The notes: generated by a model not told the origin, from the letters alone. DNA of 64,000 nt from Povalibacter uvarum (GCF_014202975.1 NZ_JACHHZ010000002.1:1-64000); one strand, 5' to 3'. Positions 46,137-54,499 are shown, counted from the stretch's first letter. A program made the numbers and translations.

Positions 46137-47090
46137 CTAGCGCCACAAACGCGCTGCACCACGCACGCCGGAGGAATCTCCCCAGCGGGCGGGTGCGATC
46201 TTCGCAGCCCAGGCATCCGAGAAGACATAGGGTCTCACCGCATCGGGAAGCCGCTCGTAGAGCTCGGCCACGTTCGACATCCCGCCGCCCAGCACGAAAG
46301 TGTCGGGATCGAGCACGTTGACGATCACCGCCATCGCGCGGCCGAGTCGGCCGATGTAGTGCTCGAATGCCACTCGGGCGCGTTCGTCGCCTTCACGCGC
46401 CGCGCGAACGATGGACTGCGCATCGGTTGCTGACCCACCTGATTGCGCGTAGTCGCGCTGCAGCCCGCTGCCCGACACCCAGGTTTCGAGACAGCCCCGC
46501 AGTCCACACCAGCATTTTGTTGCATCGAACTCTTCGCGCGTCGGCCATGGCAGCGGCATATGCCCCCACTCACCGCCGATTCCGTTGGCTCCTTCGACCA
46601 GCTGCCCATCGACCACGAAGCCGCCGCCGCAACCGGTTCCCAGAATGATTGCGAAGGTCACACGCGATCCTGCCGCCGCACCATCGACTGCTTCGGAAAG
46701 CGCAAGGCAGTTCGCGTCGTTCGCGAGGCGAATCTCGCGGCCCAGCGCTGCGGACAGATCTTCGTGAAACCGGCGTCCGTTCAAATACGTGGAATTGGCG
46801 TTGCGCATCACACCCGTACGCGGAGAGATGGAACCCGGTGTGCCGATGCCAATCGTGCCGCGCTTCCCGGCTTGCGACTCCGCGCTCGCGATCAGATCGC
46901 GCACGGTGCGGATCGACGCGTCATAAGTCCCCGGATTCGCGGCTCGCACCCGCGCAAGGAAATTTCCATCGGCGTCGAGGGCAGCGGCCTCGATTTTCGT
47001 CCCGCCGAAATCCACGCCGATTTCGATCGGGCGCGATTGCCCGTCAGCGGACTGCGCTTCACGAGTTACGGGAGTGGCGGCGGACGACAT
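46137..47090 (-). CDS. ROK-family sugar kinase (fructokinase/glucokinase type)
   Basis: 317 aa. ATP-binding DFGGTKIEAA is near the N-terminus and the catalytic Asp is in LANDANC. GTGCGGGFV is the second phosphate loop, and the ROK zinc site is intact (GEWGH then CWCGLRGCLE). A cytoplasmic kinase phosphorylating a hexose at C6; fructose is the natural guess next to a mannose isomerase, glucose or mannose are alternatives. The ATG at 47090 is preferred; TTG at 47099 would add three residues. No strong Shine-Dalgarno sequence is seen. Its promoter region contains the second ROK-type operator. Confidence 0.88.
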   Translation of the reverse strand: MSSAATPVTREAQSADGQSRPIEIGVDFGGTKIEAAALDADGNFLARVRAANPGTYDASIRTVRDLIASAESQAGKRGTIGIGTPGSISPRTGVMRNANSTYLNGRRFHEDLSAALGREIRLANDANCLALSEAVDGAAAGSRVTFAIILGTGCGGGFVVDGQLVEGANGIGGEWGHMPLPWPTREEFDATKCWCGLRGCLETWVSGSGLQRDYAQSGGSATDAQSIVRAAREGDERARVAFEHYIGRLGRAMAVIVNVLDPDTFVLGGGMSNVAELYERLPDAVRPYVFSDAWAAKIAPARWGDSSGVRGAARLWR

Positions 47091-47111
47091 GGCGCGCAAG
47101 GCTACGTGGGC

Positions 47112-47140
47112 GTTTAATGAAAGTAAATTTGTTTATTGAC
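47112..47140 (-). promoter_or_regulatory. ROK kinase promoter with ROK-type operator
   Basis: The minus strand reads AATAAACAAATTTAC followed by TTTCATTAA, like the GH2 site AATAAAGAAAATCG followed by TTTTATTAA. Weak -35 GTGTCA and -10 CATTAA, 17 bp apart, flank it in the same layout. It lies between the ROK repressor stop and the kinase start. Confidence 0.62.
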
Positions 47141-47141
47141 A

Positions 47142-48365
47142 CTAATCCAGGGCAGCCTTCATGAGGGCTGCCCGGGACGGCAGCAACAATTCGTTGAACG
47201 GCAGGATCGCCGCACCGATGGCCGGCGCATCCGCTGCCATCGCTGCACGCAACACAGGTGCAATCGCGGGAACATCGCCTGCACGCTTCCTGAGCCGCTG
47301 GTTGAGATGATCCGCCAGCCGGTCCACCAGGTCCGAGGGCAACCGGCCGCCAATGAAGACCGCCTTGGGATTCACCAGGCAGCTCACCGCAATCAGCGGA
47401 TCGGTCAGGTAGTCGGCGGCATCATCCAGCCACGCGGTCACAGCGCCCTTGCCGGCTGTACTGAGGGCGCCGAGTTGCTCGGGTCGCGTGACCTTGTGGC
47501 CAGCCTGCGCGAGTTGCTCATATAGCGCAGACAGCGATACGACTTGCTGCAGCGAGTGCACTTGATTGCCTCGCCGCGTGCGCAGCGGCAGGAAACCAAT
47601 CTCGCCGCTGCGTCCATCGGCGCCGCGGAAATAGTTCCCGTCGATCACAAGCCCGCCCCCGAGCGCCGCACTGATCAGGATGTAGAAAAAGCTGGGGCTG
47701 CGCAGGCCGTGACCGAACTGGAGTTCGCCGATCGCGGCCGCGGCAGCGTCATTCTCGACGAATACCGGCTGGGGAAGCACGTCGGCGAACAGCCGGTTCA
47801 CATCCACGGTCTGCCAGACGCTGTACGTCGAGGGGCGATGCGGCAGATCGATGCGACCGAGATCATCCGGCAGAGCAATGCCCGTTCCGATGATCCGATC
47901 GCGCGGCAGCGTGCGCGACTTGAAAATGCCGTCGATCGATTTGCGGGCAAAAGCAACGACGTCGTTCGGCAGCGCGAAATCGATTTCCTCCGCGGCGCGT
48001 GCCCGCACATTCCCCAGAAAATCCAGGACGACGAGTGTCACATGATCGCGGTCGATGTTGACCCCGACGGAAAAGCAGCCATCGGGATTGATCGCGAGTC
48101 GCATCGCAGGCTGACCGCGACGGCCCTGCAGCTTGCCGACTTCGAGAATGAGATTCTCGTTCAGCAGCCGGTTCGTGATGTTGGCGATCGCCGGCGTCGT
48201 GAGTCCCGTCAGGTGCGCCAGGTCGACGCGTGTAATCGGTCCATTGACACGGATCGCCTGCAGCGTGACTCGCTGGTTGTAGTCACCAGCGCGCTCGAGA
48301 TTGGTGCCCGCGAGACTTCCCCCGTGAGCACGGCGAACGCGACGTTGACGATCCGAACCCTGCAT
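47142..48365 (-). CDS. ROK-family transcriptional repressor
   Basis: A 407-aa regulator: an N-terminal winged helix (about 30-85; NQRVTLQAIRVNGPITRVDL, then AIANITNRLL) and a ROK sugar-kinase-like sensor domain. The Asn-Asp of the sugar site is kept (VFVENDAAA). The zinc motif CxCGxxGC found in Mlc/NagC and in the neighbouring kinase is absent (RGNQVHSLQQV), and ExGH has become EIGF. It probably represses the GH2, MFS and kinase-epimerase promoters, with mannose, fructose or a derivative as inducer (inferred). The ATG at 48365 has GGAG eight bases upstream. It is divergent from the otsB-like gene. Confidence 0.87.
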   Translation of the reverse strand: MQGSDRQRRVRRAHGGSLAGTNLERAGDYNQRVTLQAIRVNGPITRVDLAHLTGLTTPAIANITNRLLNENLILEVGKLQGRRGQPAMRLAINPDGCFSVGVNIDRDHVTLVVLDFLGNVRARAAEEIDFALPNDVVAFARKSIDGIFKSRTLPRDRIIGTGIALPDDLGRIDLPHRPSTYSVWQTVDVNRLFADVLPQPVFVENDAAAAAIGELQFGHGLRSPSFFYILISAALGGGLVIDGNYFRGADGRSGEIGFLPLRTRRGNQVHSLQQVVSLSALYEQLAQAGHKVTRPEQLGALSTAGKGAVTAWLDDAADYLTDPLIAVSCLVNPKAVFIGGRLPSDLVDRLADHLNQRLRKRAGDVPAIAPVLRAAMAADAPAIGAAILPFNELLLPSRAALMKAALD

Positions 48366-48441
48366 CCGACAGCTCCAGGAAACAGCGCAAGCGGATGTTC
48401 TCGATTGCATCACCCGCGCGAAGCACGTACTTTGCCTGACG

Positions 48442-49188
48442 ATGACTTTCCCGGCTATTCCCCACGTTACCGCGGACGCTTCGCTCGCCCTCTTTCTCGA
48501 TGTCGACGGAACGTTGCTCGAGATCGCGCCGACGCCGAACGCCGTGGTCGTTCCCGACTCTCTCAAGGAGCTGCTGGCAAGCCTGTCCGTGCGCCTCGAT
48601 GGCGCACTGGCCCTCGTCAGCGGTCGGAGCATCGTCACGCTCGACAAGTTGTTTGCACCGCTGCGACTCGCTGCCGCGGGCATTCACGGGAGCGAACGTC
48701 GTGAAGCGAGCGGCTGCGTAGTCCGCCCCAGAGTCGATCTGGTGCGGTTCGCGGCAGCGCGAGATGCGCTCGCGGCGTGGACGAGCCGTCATCCGGGGAC
48801 CTTGCTCGAGGACAAGGGCTCTGCGCTCGCGCTGCACTATCGGCTCGCTCCAAACCTCGAAGATGAAGCACATCGGGAAGCCCAGCTGGCGCTCGAACGT
48901 CTCGGGGGCACTCACGAACTGCAGCGGGGCAAATCGGTTGTCGAGCTGCGCCCCGCAGGTCACTCGAAAGGCAGCGCGATATCGGCGTTTCTCAGGGACG
49001 CGCCGTTCCTTGGCCGGTTTCCCATCTTCATCGGCGACGACGTCACCGACGAGGCAGGCTTTGCGATCGTGAACAAGCTCGGCGGCATGTCGATCCGCGT
49101 GGGCGCTTCGGCAGCGACTGCAGCGGCTCATCGACTCGACGGTGTCGATGACGTCATCGCGTGGCTGCAGGATTTCAATTCACGCTGA
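48442..49188 (+). CDS. otsB: trehalose-6-phosphate phosphatase
   Basis: A 248-aa HAD-superfamily phosphatase. Motif I DVDGTLLEIAPTP has nucleophile Asp20 and Asp22. The SGRS motif, the Lys of motif III (HSKGSA) and motif IV GDDVTDEAGF are all present. This set and the length identify trehalose-6-phosphate phosphatase, which makes trehalose from trehalose-6-phosphate in the cytoplasm. No trehalose-phosphate synthase (otsA) is adjacent: upstream is the divergent ROK repressor, and downstream the PLP-enzyme gene converges with a nine-base overlap of the 3' ends. Either otsA is elsewhere or the enzyme serves another sugar phosphate of the locus. Confidence 0.9.
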   Translation: MTFPAIPHVTADASLALFLDVDGTLLEIAPTPNAVVVPDSLKELLASLSVRLDGALALVSGRSIVTLDKLFAPLRLAAAGIHGSERREASGCVVRPRVDLVRFAAARDALAAWTSRHPGTLLEDKGSALALHYRLAPNLEDEAHREAQLALERLGGTHELQRGKSVVELRPAGHSKGSAISAFLRDAPFLGRFPIFIGDDVTDEAGFAIVNKLGGMSIRVGASAATAAAHRLDGVDDVIAWLQDFNSR

Positions 49189-50451
49189 CACCGGGAACGT
49201 CGGCCAGCGCTCAACGATGCTGCCTCCTTCGTAGACCGCGATATCCCCGAACTGCAGGAACACCGCTTCGCTCTGCGTCGGCCGGAAGAAGACATGGTCG
49301 TCCGGCTGCAGCGGGACCGATGCCGATCCGGTCAGCAGCTCCTGGTTGCTGGAACGCCCGTACAGATCGCTGAACTGCAATCCCGGCGGCGACACGGGCT
49401 TCGCAAGCCAATGTCCTCCGTAGATGAAGAATGCCCGTGCGGTGTTGGGATCCATGAAACGCCGCAGCCCCGTGAGCGACTCCAGCGCCGGAATCTGGGC
49501 CCGCGGCAACGACTTGATGACCGGTGTCGCGATGAAGCTCGCCGGCACGTGATGCGCCAGCGTATCGAGATCGAAATCGGTCGGCTTCACGAACGCGGAT
49601 CCAACCGCGACCTCGTTGGCAGCCGTTCCCTTCGCGTGCATCGAGTAGGTCGGACTGCCCGCCGAATTCAGCACGAGCTGTTCGAAGCGGTCGCCGAGCG
49701 CCCCACGCATCGCATCAGCCATTGCCGCATAGTGCGACTGGCTCGATTTCCAGGCGCTTTCGACACCAGGCACCCGCGGAACATGGGCGTCATAACCCAT
49801 CAGCCCGCTGATCTCGATCCTGGGTTCAGTTTGAGCCGCGTTCACCATCGCGAGCAACTCTTCCGGTGTCGTTGCTCCGCCTCGATGAATGCCGACATCG
49901 ATCTCGAAGCTCACGCGCATCGGTCGGCTGCGTTCGCGAGCGAGTTGCATGTACTGCTCGAGCCTCGCGGGCGAATCGATCAGCCACTGCGGCTCAGCGA
50001 AATCCACGTCACCTGCCTGCATCGCGTCGTAGAACTCGCGTGCCGCCTGAACAGGCAGCGGTTTGCCGAGCAACATGTCGGCCTCCGCACCGCGCAGCGC
50101 CGTCTCTTGCAGCATGGCACCGTTGAAGACCATGAAGCGATCGACGGAGAGCGCGGTTGAGATCTCGTCGATCAACTTCGTACAGGGCAGCGATTTGACG
50201 ACGACACGCAACGCGAGCTTCGTCCCCTCCAGCGTCTTCGCTACCGCCGCGACGTTCTCCTTCAACCGGGCCTTGTCGACAACAAGAACCGGCTGCGCGA
50301 TACCGGCGTCACGCAACGCCTTCGACAGGTCCTGGAAGTACTGATCGTGCCCGCCGCCATGATCGGCTTTCCGTCCGAGCACCACGCCCGCCGCGGCAAT
50401 CGCTCCAGCACCGATCAACACATTGCGACGGGTCAGAACGCGTGAGGTCAT
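49180..50451 (-). CDS. Tat-exported DSD1-type PLP enzyme (alanine-racemase-like fold)
   Basis: 423 aa. The N-terminus LTRRNVLIGAGAIAAAG looks like a Tat signal. The mature part has the fold-type III PLP layout of D-threonine aldolase / D-serine dehydratase-like (DSD1) proteins: a candidate PLP Lys86 in LRVVVKSLPC on the first barrel strand, SFEIDVGIHRGG, GLMGYDAH and an alanine-racemase-like C-terminal domain ending with DHVFFRPTQSE, where the DSD1 metal-binding His is expected. Likely activity: dehydration or retro-aldol cleavage of a D-beta-hydroxyamino acid outside the cytoplasm; the substrate is unknown. Its ATG overlaps the upstream oxidase stop (ATGA), so the genes are translationally coupled. 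Confidence 0.82.
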   Translation of the reverse strand: MTSRVLTRRNVLIGAGAIAAAGVVLGRKADHGGGHDQYFQDLSKALRDAGIAQPVLVVDKARLKENVAAVAKTLEGTKLALRVVVKSLPCTKLIDEISTALSVDRFMVFNGAMLQETALRGAEADMLLGKPLPVQAAREFYDAMQAGDVDFAEPQWLIDSPARLEQYMQLARERSRPMRVSFEIDVGIHRGGATTPEELLAMVNAAQTEPRIEISGLMGYDAHVPRVPGVESAWKSSQSHYAAMADAMRGALGDRFEQLVLNSAGSPTYSMHAKGTAANEVAVGSAFVKPTDFDLDTLAHHVPASFIATPVIKSLPRAQIPALESLTGLRRFMDPNTARAFFIYGGHWLAKPVSPPGLQFSDLYGRSSNQELLTGSASVPLQPDDHVFFRPTQSEAVFLQFGDIAVYEGGSIVERWPTFPVSA

Positions 50452-51851
50452 GACAGCACCGTCTTCAGGTAATCGTTGAGGAATCTGCCTTCCGGATCCA
50501 GTTCGCGGCGAACGTCCATTGCATCCCGCCACCGCGGATAGAGCGCTGCAAAATCCATCGCCTTCAACGTGTTCAGCTTGCCCCAATGCGGGCGGCCGCC
50601 GTGACGACGAAGGATCGGTTCGATGAGCTCGTGGAGGAACTGGTATTCGTCCTTGTACCAGGTATGTACCGCGATCGAGCCGCTCAGCCGCCCGAAGAAC
50701 GGCGACAGCCAGGCATCGTCGGCCTCGATGACTCGCACTTCGATCGGGAAGAACACATCGGGACGATGCGTTTCGATCGCCTGCATGACTTCGCGCAACG
50801 CCTGCATCTGCGTTTCGAGCGGCAGGTGAAACTCCATTTCGTTGAAGCGGATCGGGCGATCGTTGGACAGCAGCTTCCAGCCCTCGTCGACCGCTTCCTC
50901 CGGCGGCAGATTCGCCATCGCCGACTGCGCCATCTGCCGGCGCGCTCGATTGGAGAATCCGAACAGATCGCGCAGCTGCTTGAGGCTCATGAGCCCTTCC
51001 GCATCCGTATCGGGACCGCGCGGCTGAACAGGTCGATCCGTCTCGTCGCATGCGATCACCGCCGCCAGTCCGGTGAACGGCACAGCGTAGAACTCGACAT
51101 TGCGATGCTTGGCGATCAGCTCAGGCCATTGCGCGATCGCATCCTCGAGTTGCGCAACGTACGTTCGCTTCAGGATGCGAGTGAGAGGACGATTCTGCAG
51201 CTCGACGCGAGTGACCACGCCAAAGGCACCCAGCCCGACGCGTGCCGAATGGAATACTTCGGGACGGACTTGCGCCGAGCAATCGATGATCTCGCCGCTC
51301 GCTGTAATGAGACGCAGGCCCGTGACCTCGCCATGAATCGCCTTGAAGTTCCGGCCCGTGCCGTGCGTACCGGTGGCGATTGCGCCTCCGATTGATTGTT
51401 TGTTGATGTCCGGCAGGTTGGGCATCTCCTGTCCGATCGCGGCGAGCGCGGGGCCCACATCGCCCAGCCGAGTTCCCGCGAAGAACGTCGCGCGATGAGT
51501 AGCTGTGTCGTGCGCGATGAGGCCGGTTATGCCATCGAGTGTCATCAACGTGCCAACGGTTGGAACGAGCGGCATGAAGGAATGTCCCGAACCCACGACG
51601 CGAACGGGCAGAGGCCGTCGTGCAATCGCAGCTGCAAGCTCTTCTTCAGTCGCTGGCGCCCAGCGCTCCGCGGGGTACGAGGATTGAATGCCGGACCAGT
51701 TCCGCCACAGCAGCCGACCCTGGGCATCGACTTCGGGTGGACTCGGAGGCTCCGGCGTTTCGCGTGCGCGCCAACCAACGTAGCCCGCGCCGGCGCCGCC
51801 AGTGACAGCCACTGCGCCAAGCGTCATGAACATCGCCCGCCTCGAGATCAT
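50448..51851 (-). CDS. Tat-exported FAD-dependent ALO-type oxidase/dehydrogenase
   Basis: 467 aa. The Tat-like SRRAMFMTLGAVAVTGG leader is followed by a VAO/PCMH FAD-binding domain (about 55-230) with VGSGHSF, whose His90 is at the position that can covalently hold FAD. GGAIATGTHGTG is the second FAD loop, and a C-terminal D-arabinono-1,4-lactone oxidase domain ends with HWGKLNTL. The family includes L-gulono- and D-arabinono-lactone oxidases and sugar/polyol oxidases. With a c-type cytochrome encoded immediately upstream it more likely works as a dehydrogenase passing electrons to the cytochrome than as an H2O2-forming oxidase (inferred). ATGA overlaps join it to both neighbours. Substrate unknown. 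Confidence 0.85.
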   Translation of the reverse strand: MISRRAMFMTLGAVAVTGGAGAGYVGWRARETPEPPSPPEVDAQGRLLWRNWSGIQSSYPAERWAPATEEELAAAIARRPLPVRVVGSGHSFMPLVPTVGTLMTLDGITGLIAHDTATHRATFFAGTRLGDVGPALAAIGQEMPNLPDINKQSIGGAIATGTHGTGRNFKAIHGEVTGLRLITASGEIIDCSAQVRPEVFHSARVGLGAFGVVTRVELQNRPLTRILKRTYVAQLEDAIAQWPELIAKHRNVEFYAVPFTGLAAVIACDETDRPVQPRGPDTDAEGLMSLKQLRDLFGFSNRARRQMAQSAMANLPPEEAVDEGWKLLSNDRPIRFNEMEFHLPLETQMQALREVMQAIETHRPDVFFPIEVRVIEADDAWLSPFFGRLSGSIAVHTWYKDEYQFLHELIEPILRRHGGRPHWGKLNTLKAMDFAALYPRWRDAMDVRRELDPEGRFLNDYLKTVLS

Positions 51852-52234
51852 TCTGGACTCCCCGCCATGAACCGGATCAGCGCGTCATAGTCTTCGGGTG
51901 TGCATGCGAAACACTGTCCGCCGGGCGGCATCCCGTTCAAACCGCGGATAGTGCTGGAACGCAGCGTCTCGGCTCCCTTCGCCCACCGCACATCCCACGC
52001 GGCGCGGTCACCAACGATCGGCGCACCGCCGGCCCCGGTCGAATGGCAGGTGCGACAGGACTGCTGATAGAGCACTGCAAGACGCTGATCGGCCGGCAGC
52101 GCCGAGGACGCTTGCGGCGGTGCAGCGTTCGCTGTGGGCACAGCCTCCTCTTTAGCGCATCCGCTGCAGAGCAGGACAACACTCGCGGCAGCGGCCATGA
52201 AGTGTCGCGCGATCGAAGGGAATGAGAGTCTCAT
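51848..52234 (-). CDS. c-type cytochrome lipoprotein (cytochrome c5-like)
   Basis: 128 aa. The lipoprotein signal has lipobox CSGC (Cys26), then an Ala/Pro linker and a single class I cytochrome domain. Heme site: CRTCH (Cys60, Cys63, His64), with the axial Met in LNGMPPGG. The C-terminal CFAC pair is the disulfide typical of cytochrome c5. It should be membrane-tethered in the periplasm and accept electrons, plausibly from the ALO-type enzyme whose ATG overlaps its stop. It is first gene of a three-gene operon and is divergent from the TetR-type regulator. Confidence 0.88.
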   Translation of the reverse strand: MRLSFPSIARHFMAAAASVVLLCSGCAKEEAVPTANAAPPQASSALPADQRLAVLYQQSCRTCHSTGAGGAPIVGDRAAWDVRWAKGAETLRSSTIRGLNGMPPGGQCFACTPEDYDALIRFMAGSPE

Positions 52235-52389
52235 GTTGCGGCCTCGCCGGCGGCTTTGCGGTCCAGACGGTAGTGAATGCTATCGTTTGTCCCGGACCGG
52301 AGTCCAATTCCGGTGAGGGATTCCCGCCATGCACGAGCACGTCGAGTTGTAGGGGGCTGATCCCTTACAATCAGCATCTCGCTGGCCAG

Positions 52390-53076
52390 ATGGTTCGCAT
52401 GGCTACCCGTAAAGTCCGCTCCCGATCGCGGCGCGCTCCGCTGCGCGCCGCCCCGCAACAGGCCCGGTCGCTGCAGACCAGGGAACGGCTGCTCGACGTC
52501 GCCGGCGAATTGCTCGGCGAGGTCGGTATCGAGTCGATCACCACCAATCTGATCTGCGCGCGCGCCGGCATGACGCCGCCTGCGCTCTATCGCTACTTCA
52601 AGGACAAGTACGCCATTCTCGAAGCGCTGGGTCGCAGGCTCATGGAACGGCAGAATGCCGCGCTGTTCGAATGGCTCGAATCCAATCTCGACAATATGTC
52701 GGCTCCCTCGGGCGACCAGGTCGAGAAGATCCTGCAGGCGACGGCGGATGTCACCGCTTCCGAGCCGGGTGCCGTCTGGACGCTCCGCGCGCTGCGGGCG
52801 GTGCCGCAGCTTGCCCATATCCGCATCGAATCTCATCGCCTCGTCACCGACCGGCTGACCGAAGCGTTCGCACCGATGTTCCCGCAACTGTCGCGGCCGG
52901 TTCTCTGGCGCCGCGTGCGCATCTCCATCGAGCTGGGATTCGCAATCGACGAGATGCTCACGGAAGAGGATCGCATCAAGCGCAATGACCTTCTCCGCGA
53001 AGCCGCACGCGTCATGCGCTGGTCCCTGATCGACCCCGAGGACGCGAAGGCGACACCGAAGCGCCGCTCACGGTAA
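52390..53076 (+). CDS. TetR/AcrR-family transcriptional regulator
   Basis: 228 aa. The basic N-terminal tail is followed by a TetR helix-turn-helix (about 28-75): TRERLLDVAGELLGEVGIESITTNLI, then AGMTPPALYRYFKDKYAIL. The rest is the helical ligand/dimer domain. The ATG at 52390 is used; an ATG nine bases later is an equally good start. It is divergent from the cytochrome-oxidase-PLP enzyme operon across 155 bp, so that operon is its most likely target, though the DUF418 gene converging downstream is also possible. Ligand unknown. Confidence 0.87.
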   Translation: MVRMATRKVRSRSRRAPLRAAPQQARSLQTRERLLDVAGELLGEVGIESITTNLICARAGMTPPALYRYFKDKYAILEALGRRLMERQNAALFEWLESNLDNMSAPSGDQVEKILQATADVTASEPGAVWTLRALRAVPQLAHIRIESHRLVTDRLTEAFAPMFPQLSRPVLWRRVRISIELGFAIDEMLTEEDRIKRNDLLREAARVMRWSLIDPEDAKATPKRRSR

Positions 53077-53088
53077 GCGCCACGGCGT

Positions 53089-54249
53089 TCAGGCTCCCGC
53101 GGCGAGCTGCCCCGTCGCATTCGACGTCTTTCTGAAGGGGATATCTGTTCGCATGAAAGTGGCGGATCGCCACACCCATTCGAGCGGACCGTAGTGGTGA
53201 TGGCGGAACCACAGGTGCGCGAGCCAGATCTGCACGCCCCACAGGACGACACCCAACGCAGCGCTCATCGGTTGCCCGAGCCACGCGTACGCGCCGGCTC
53301 CGAACCCGTAGAAGAACGGAACCAGCAGCAGCGACTGGAGAACATAGATCGACAATGTCATGCGACCGCACGGCGCCAGTAGTCGCAGCACTCGCGCGAC
53401 CGACTCCGATCGATAGAGAAGCACCAGCGCCATGACCGTCAGCAGCATCAGTGAAATGTTGGTGCAGGAATCCAGCAGCTGAGGAACGATCGGGTCCTTG
53501 AAAGCGCTGACGAGCGGCTTCCTGAGCATCAGCAGCACGCTCGCAAGCACCAGCAGCACGGCGAACGCGATTCGATGCGTCGATTTGTATCGCTCGAGCT
53601 CGGTGAAGAACGCTGCCCGGCCCAGCACGAAGCCGAGCACCGACAGGCCGACGATGTTCCAGAGGCGACCGCTGCCGATCATGAAACCCCATTTGCCGAG
53701 CTGTCCTTTCCAGGTATTCACGCGCAGCACGTCGAGGAATGAACCGGTGGCGTAGGTGTCCATGAGGGTGCCGTGAACACCTGGATCCCAGCTGAATTCG
53801 GCGGCGCGCAGGACCATCGTCGGACCCTGCAGGACGAAGAACGCGGCGATGAGAAGCAGAATCGCATTCCCACAGCGGTACAGCGGAACGAGCACCAGTC
53901 CAGTCACGGCGAGCACAGTCAGAATGTCGCCGCCGTAGACCAGGCTATGGAGATAACCGATGGCGAGCAGCACCATCAATCGCCACACGAAGCGCGCACG
54001 GAAGTCGACGCCGCGTCGCGCCTGTCCCTCCATCAGAATGTAGAAGCTGACACCGAACAGCAGGCCGAACATTGCGTACGCCTTGCCGCCGAACAGAAAG
54101 AACATCGTCGAATTGACGCTGCTGGAAACGGGATTCGCCCAGTAGAGCTCGTAGTACTCCACCATGTGGATGAGGAAGAGACCCATCAGCGCGTAGCCGC
54201 GCAGGGCATCGATCAGCTCGATGCGCTGTTGAGGACGGATGGCTCGCAT
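53089..54249 (-). CDS. DUF418-family integral membrane protein
   Basis: 386 aa with about ten membrane segments. The N-terminus RIELIDALRGYALMGLFLIH is the heparan-alpha-glucosaminide acetyltransferase/acyltransferase-like start shared by DUF1624/DUF418 proteins, and the C-terminal block with RMTLSIYVLQSLL and GPLEWVWRSAT is the DUF418 signature. Function unknown in the family; membrane acyl transfer is suspected from fold similarity. The ATG at 54249 has AAGGG seven bases upstream; the in-frame extension to 54360 is not expected to be translated. It converges on the TetR-type gene, 12 bp between the stops. Confidence 0.85.
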   Translation of the reverse strand: MRAIRPQQRIELIDALRGYALMGLFLIHMVEYYELYWANPVSSSVNSTMFFLFGGKAYAMFGLLFGVSFYILMEGQARRGVDFRARFVWRLMVLLAIGYLHSLVYGGDILTVLAVTGLVLVPLYRCGNAILLLIAAFFVLQGPTMVLRAAEFSWDPGVHGTLMDTYATGSFLDVLRVNTWKGQLGKWGFMIGSGRLWNIVGLSVLGFVLGRAAFFTELERYKSTHRIAFAVLLVLASVLLMLRKPLVSAFKDPIVPQLLDSCTNISLMLLTVMALVLLYRSESVARVLRLLAPCGRMTLSIYVLQSLLLVPFFYGFGAGAYAWLGQPMSAALGVVLWGVQIWLAHLWFRHHHYGPLEWVWRSATFMRTDIPFRKTSNATGQLAAGA

Positions 54250-54499
54250 GTCCAACCCTTTTTCTATGGTTATCGGGCGCGCCATCAGCATGCATGCCGT
54301 GCGCGATTGCCCTGTGCTCGATCGCCACTTGCCGTCCCCAGCGGCCGGGACATTGTGCACGCGCGGCGATTACAAATCACGTTCCCCGGCCGAGGGTGGT
54401 GCAACCCGCGGTCCACCGAACACTGACACACGTCCGGTCAATGGACCGATTCATTGCGGTGCGATACCGTCGGCTACATAGCCTTCGCACCGGACTGTT

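Noticed and set aside
44821-46140. Plus-strand 439-codon open frame across the AGE-family gene
   Set aside because: Antisense shadow; the AGE frame has conserved catalytic histidines and a good ribosome site.
52290-52360. CCGGTGAGGGATTCCCGCC resembling part of a cobalamin riboswitch
   Set aside because: Only a short piece matches; the rest of the B12-box architecture is missing and the downstream gene is a TetR regulator, not a cobalamin gene.
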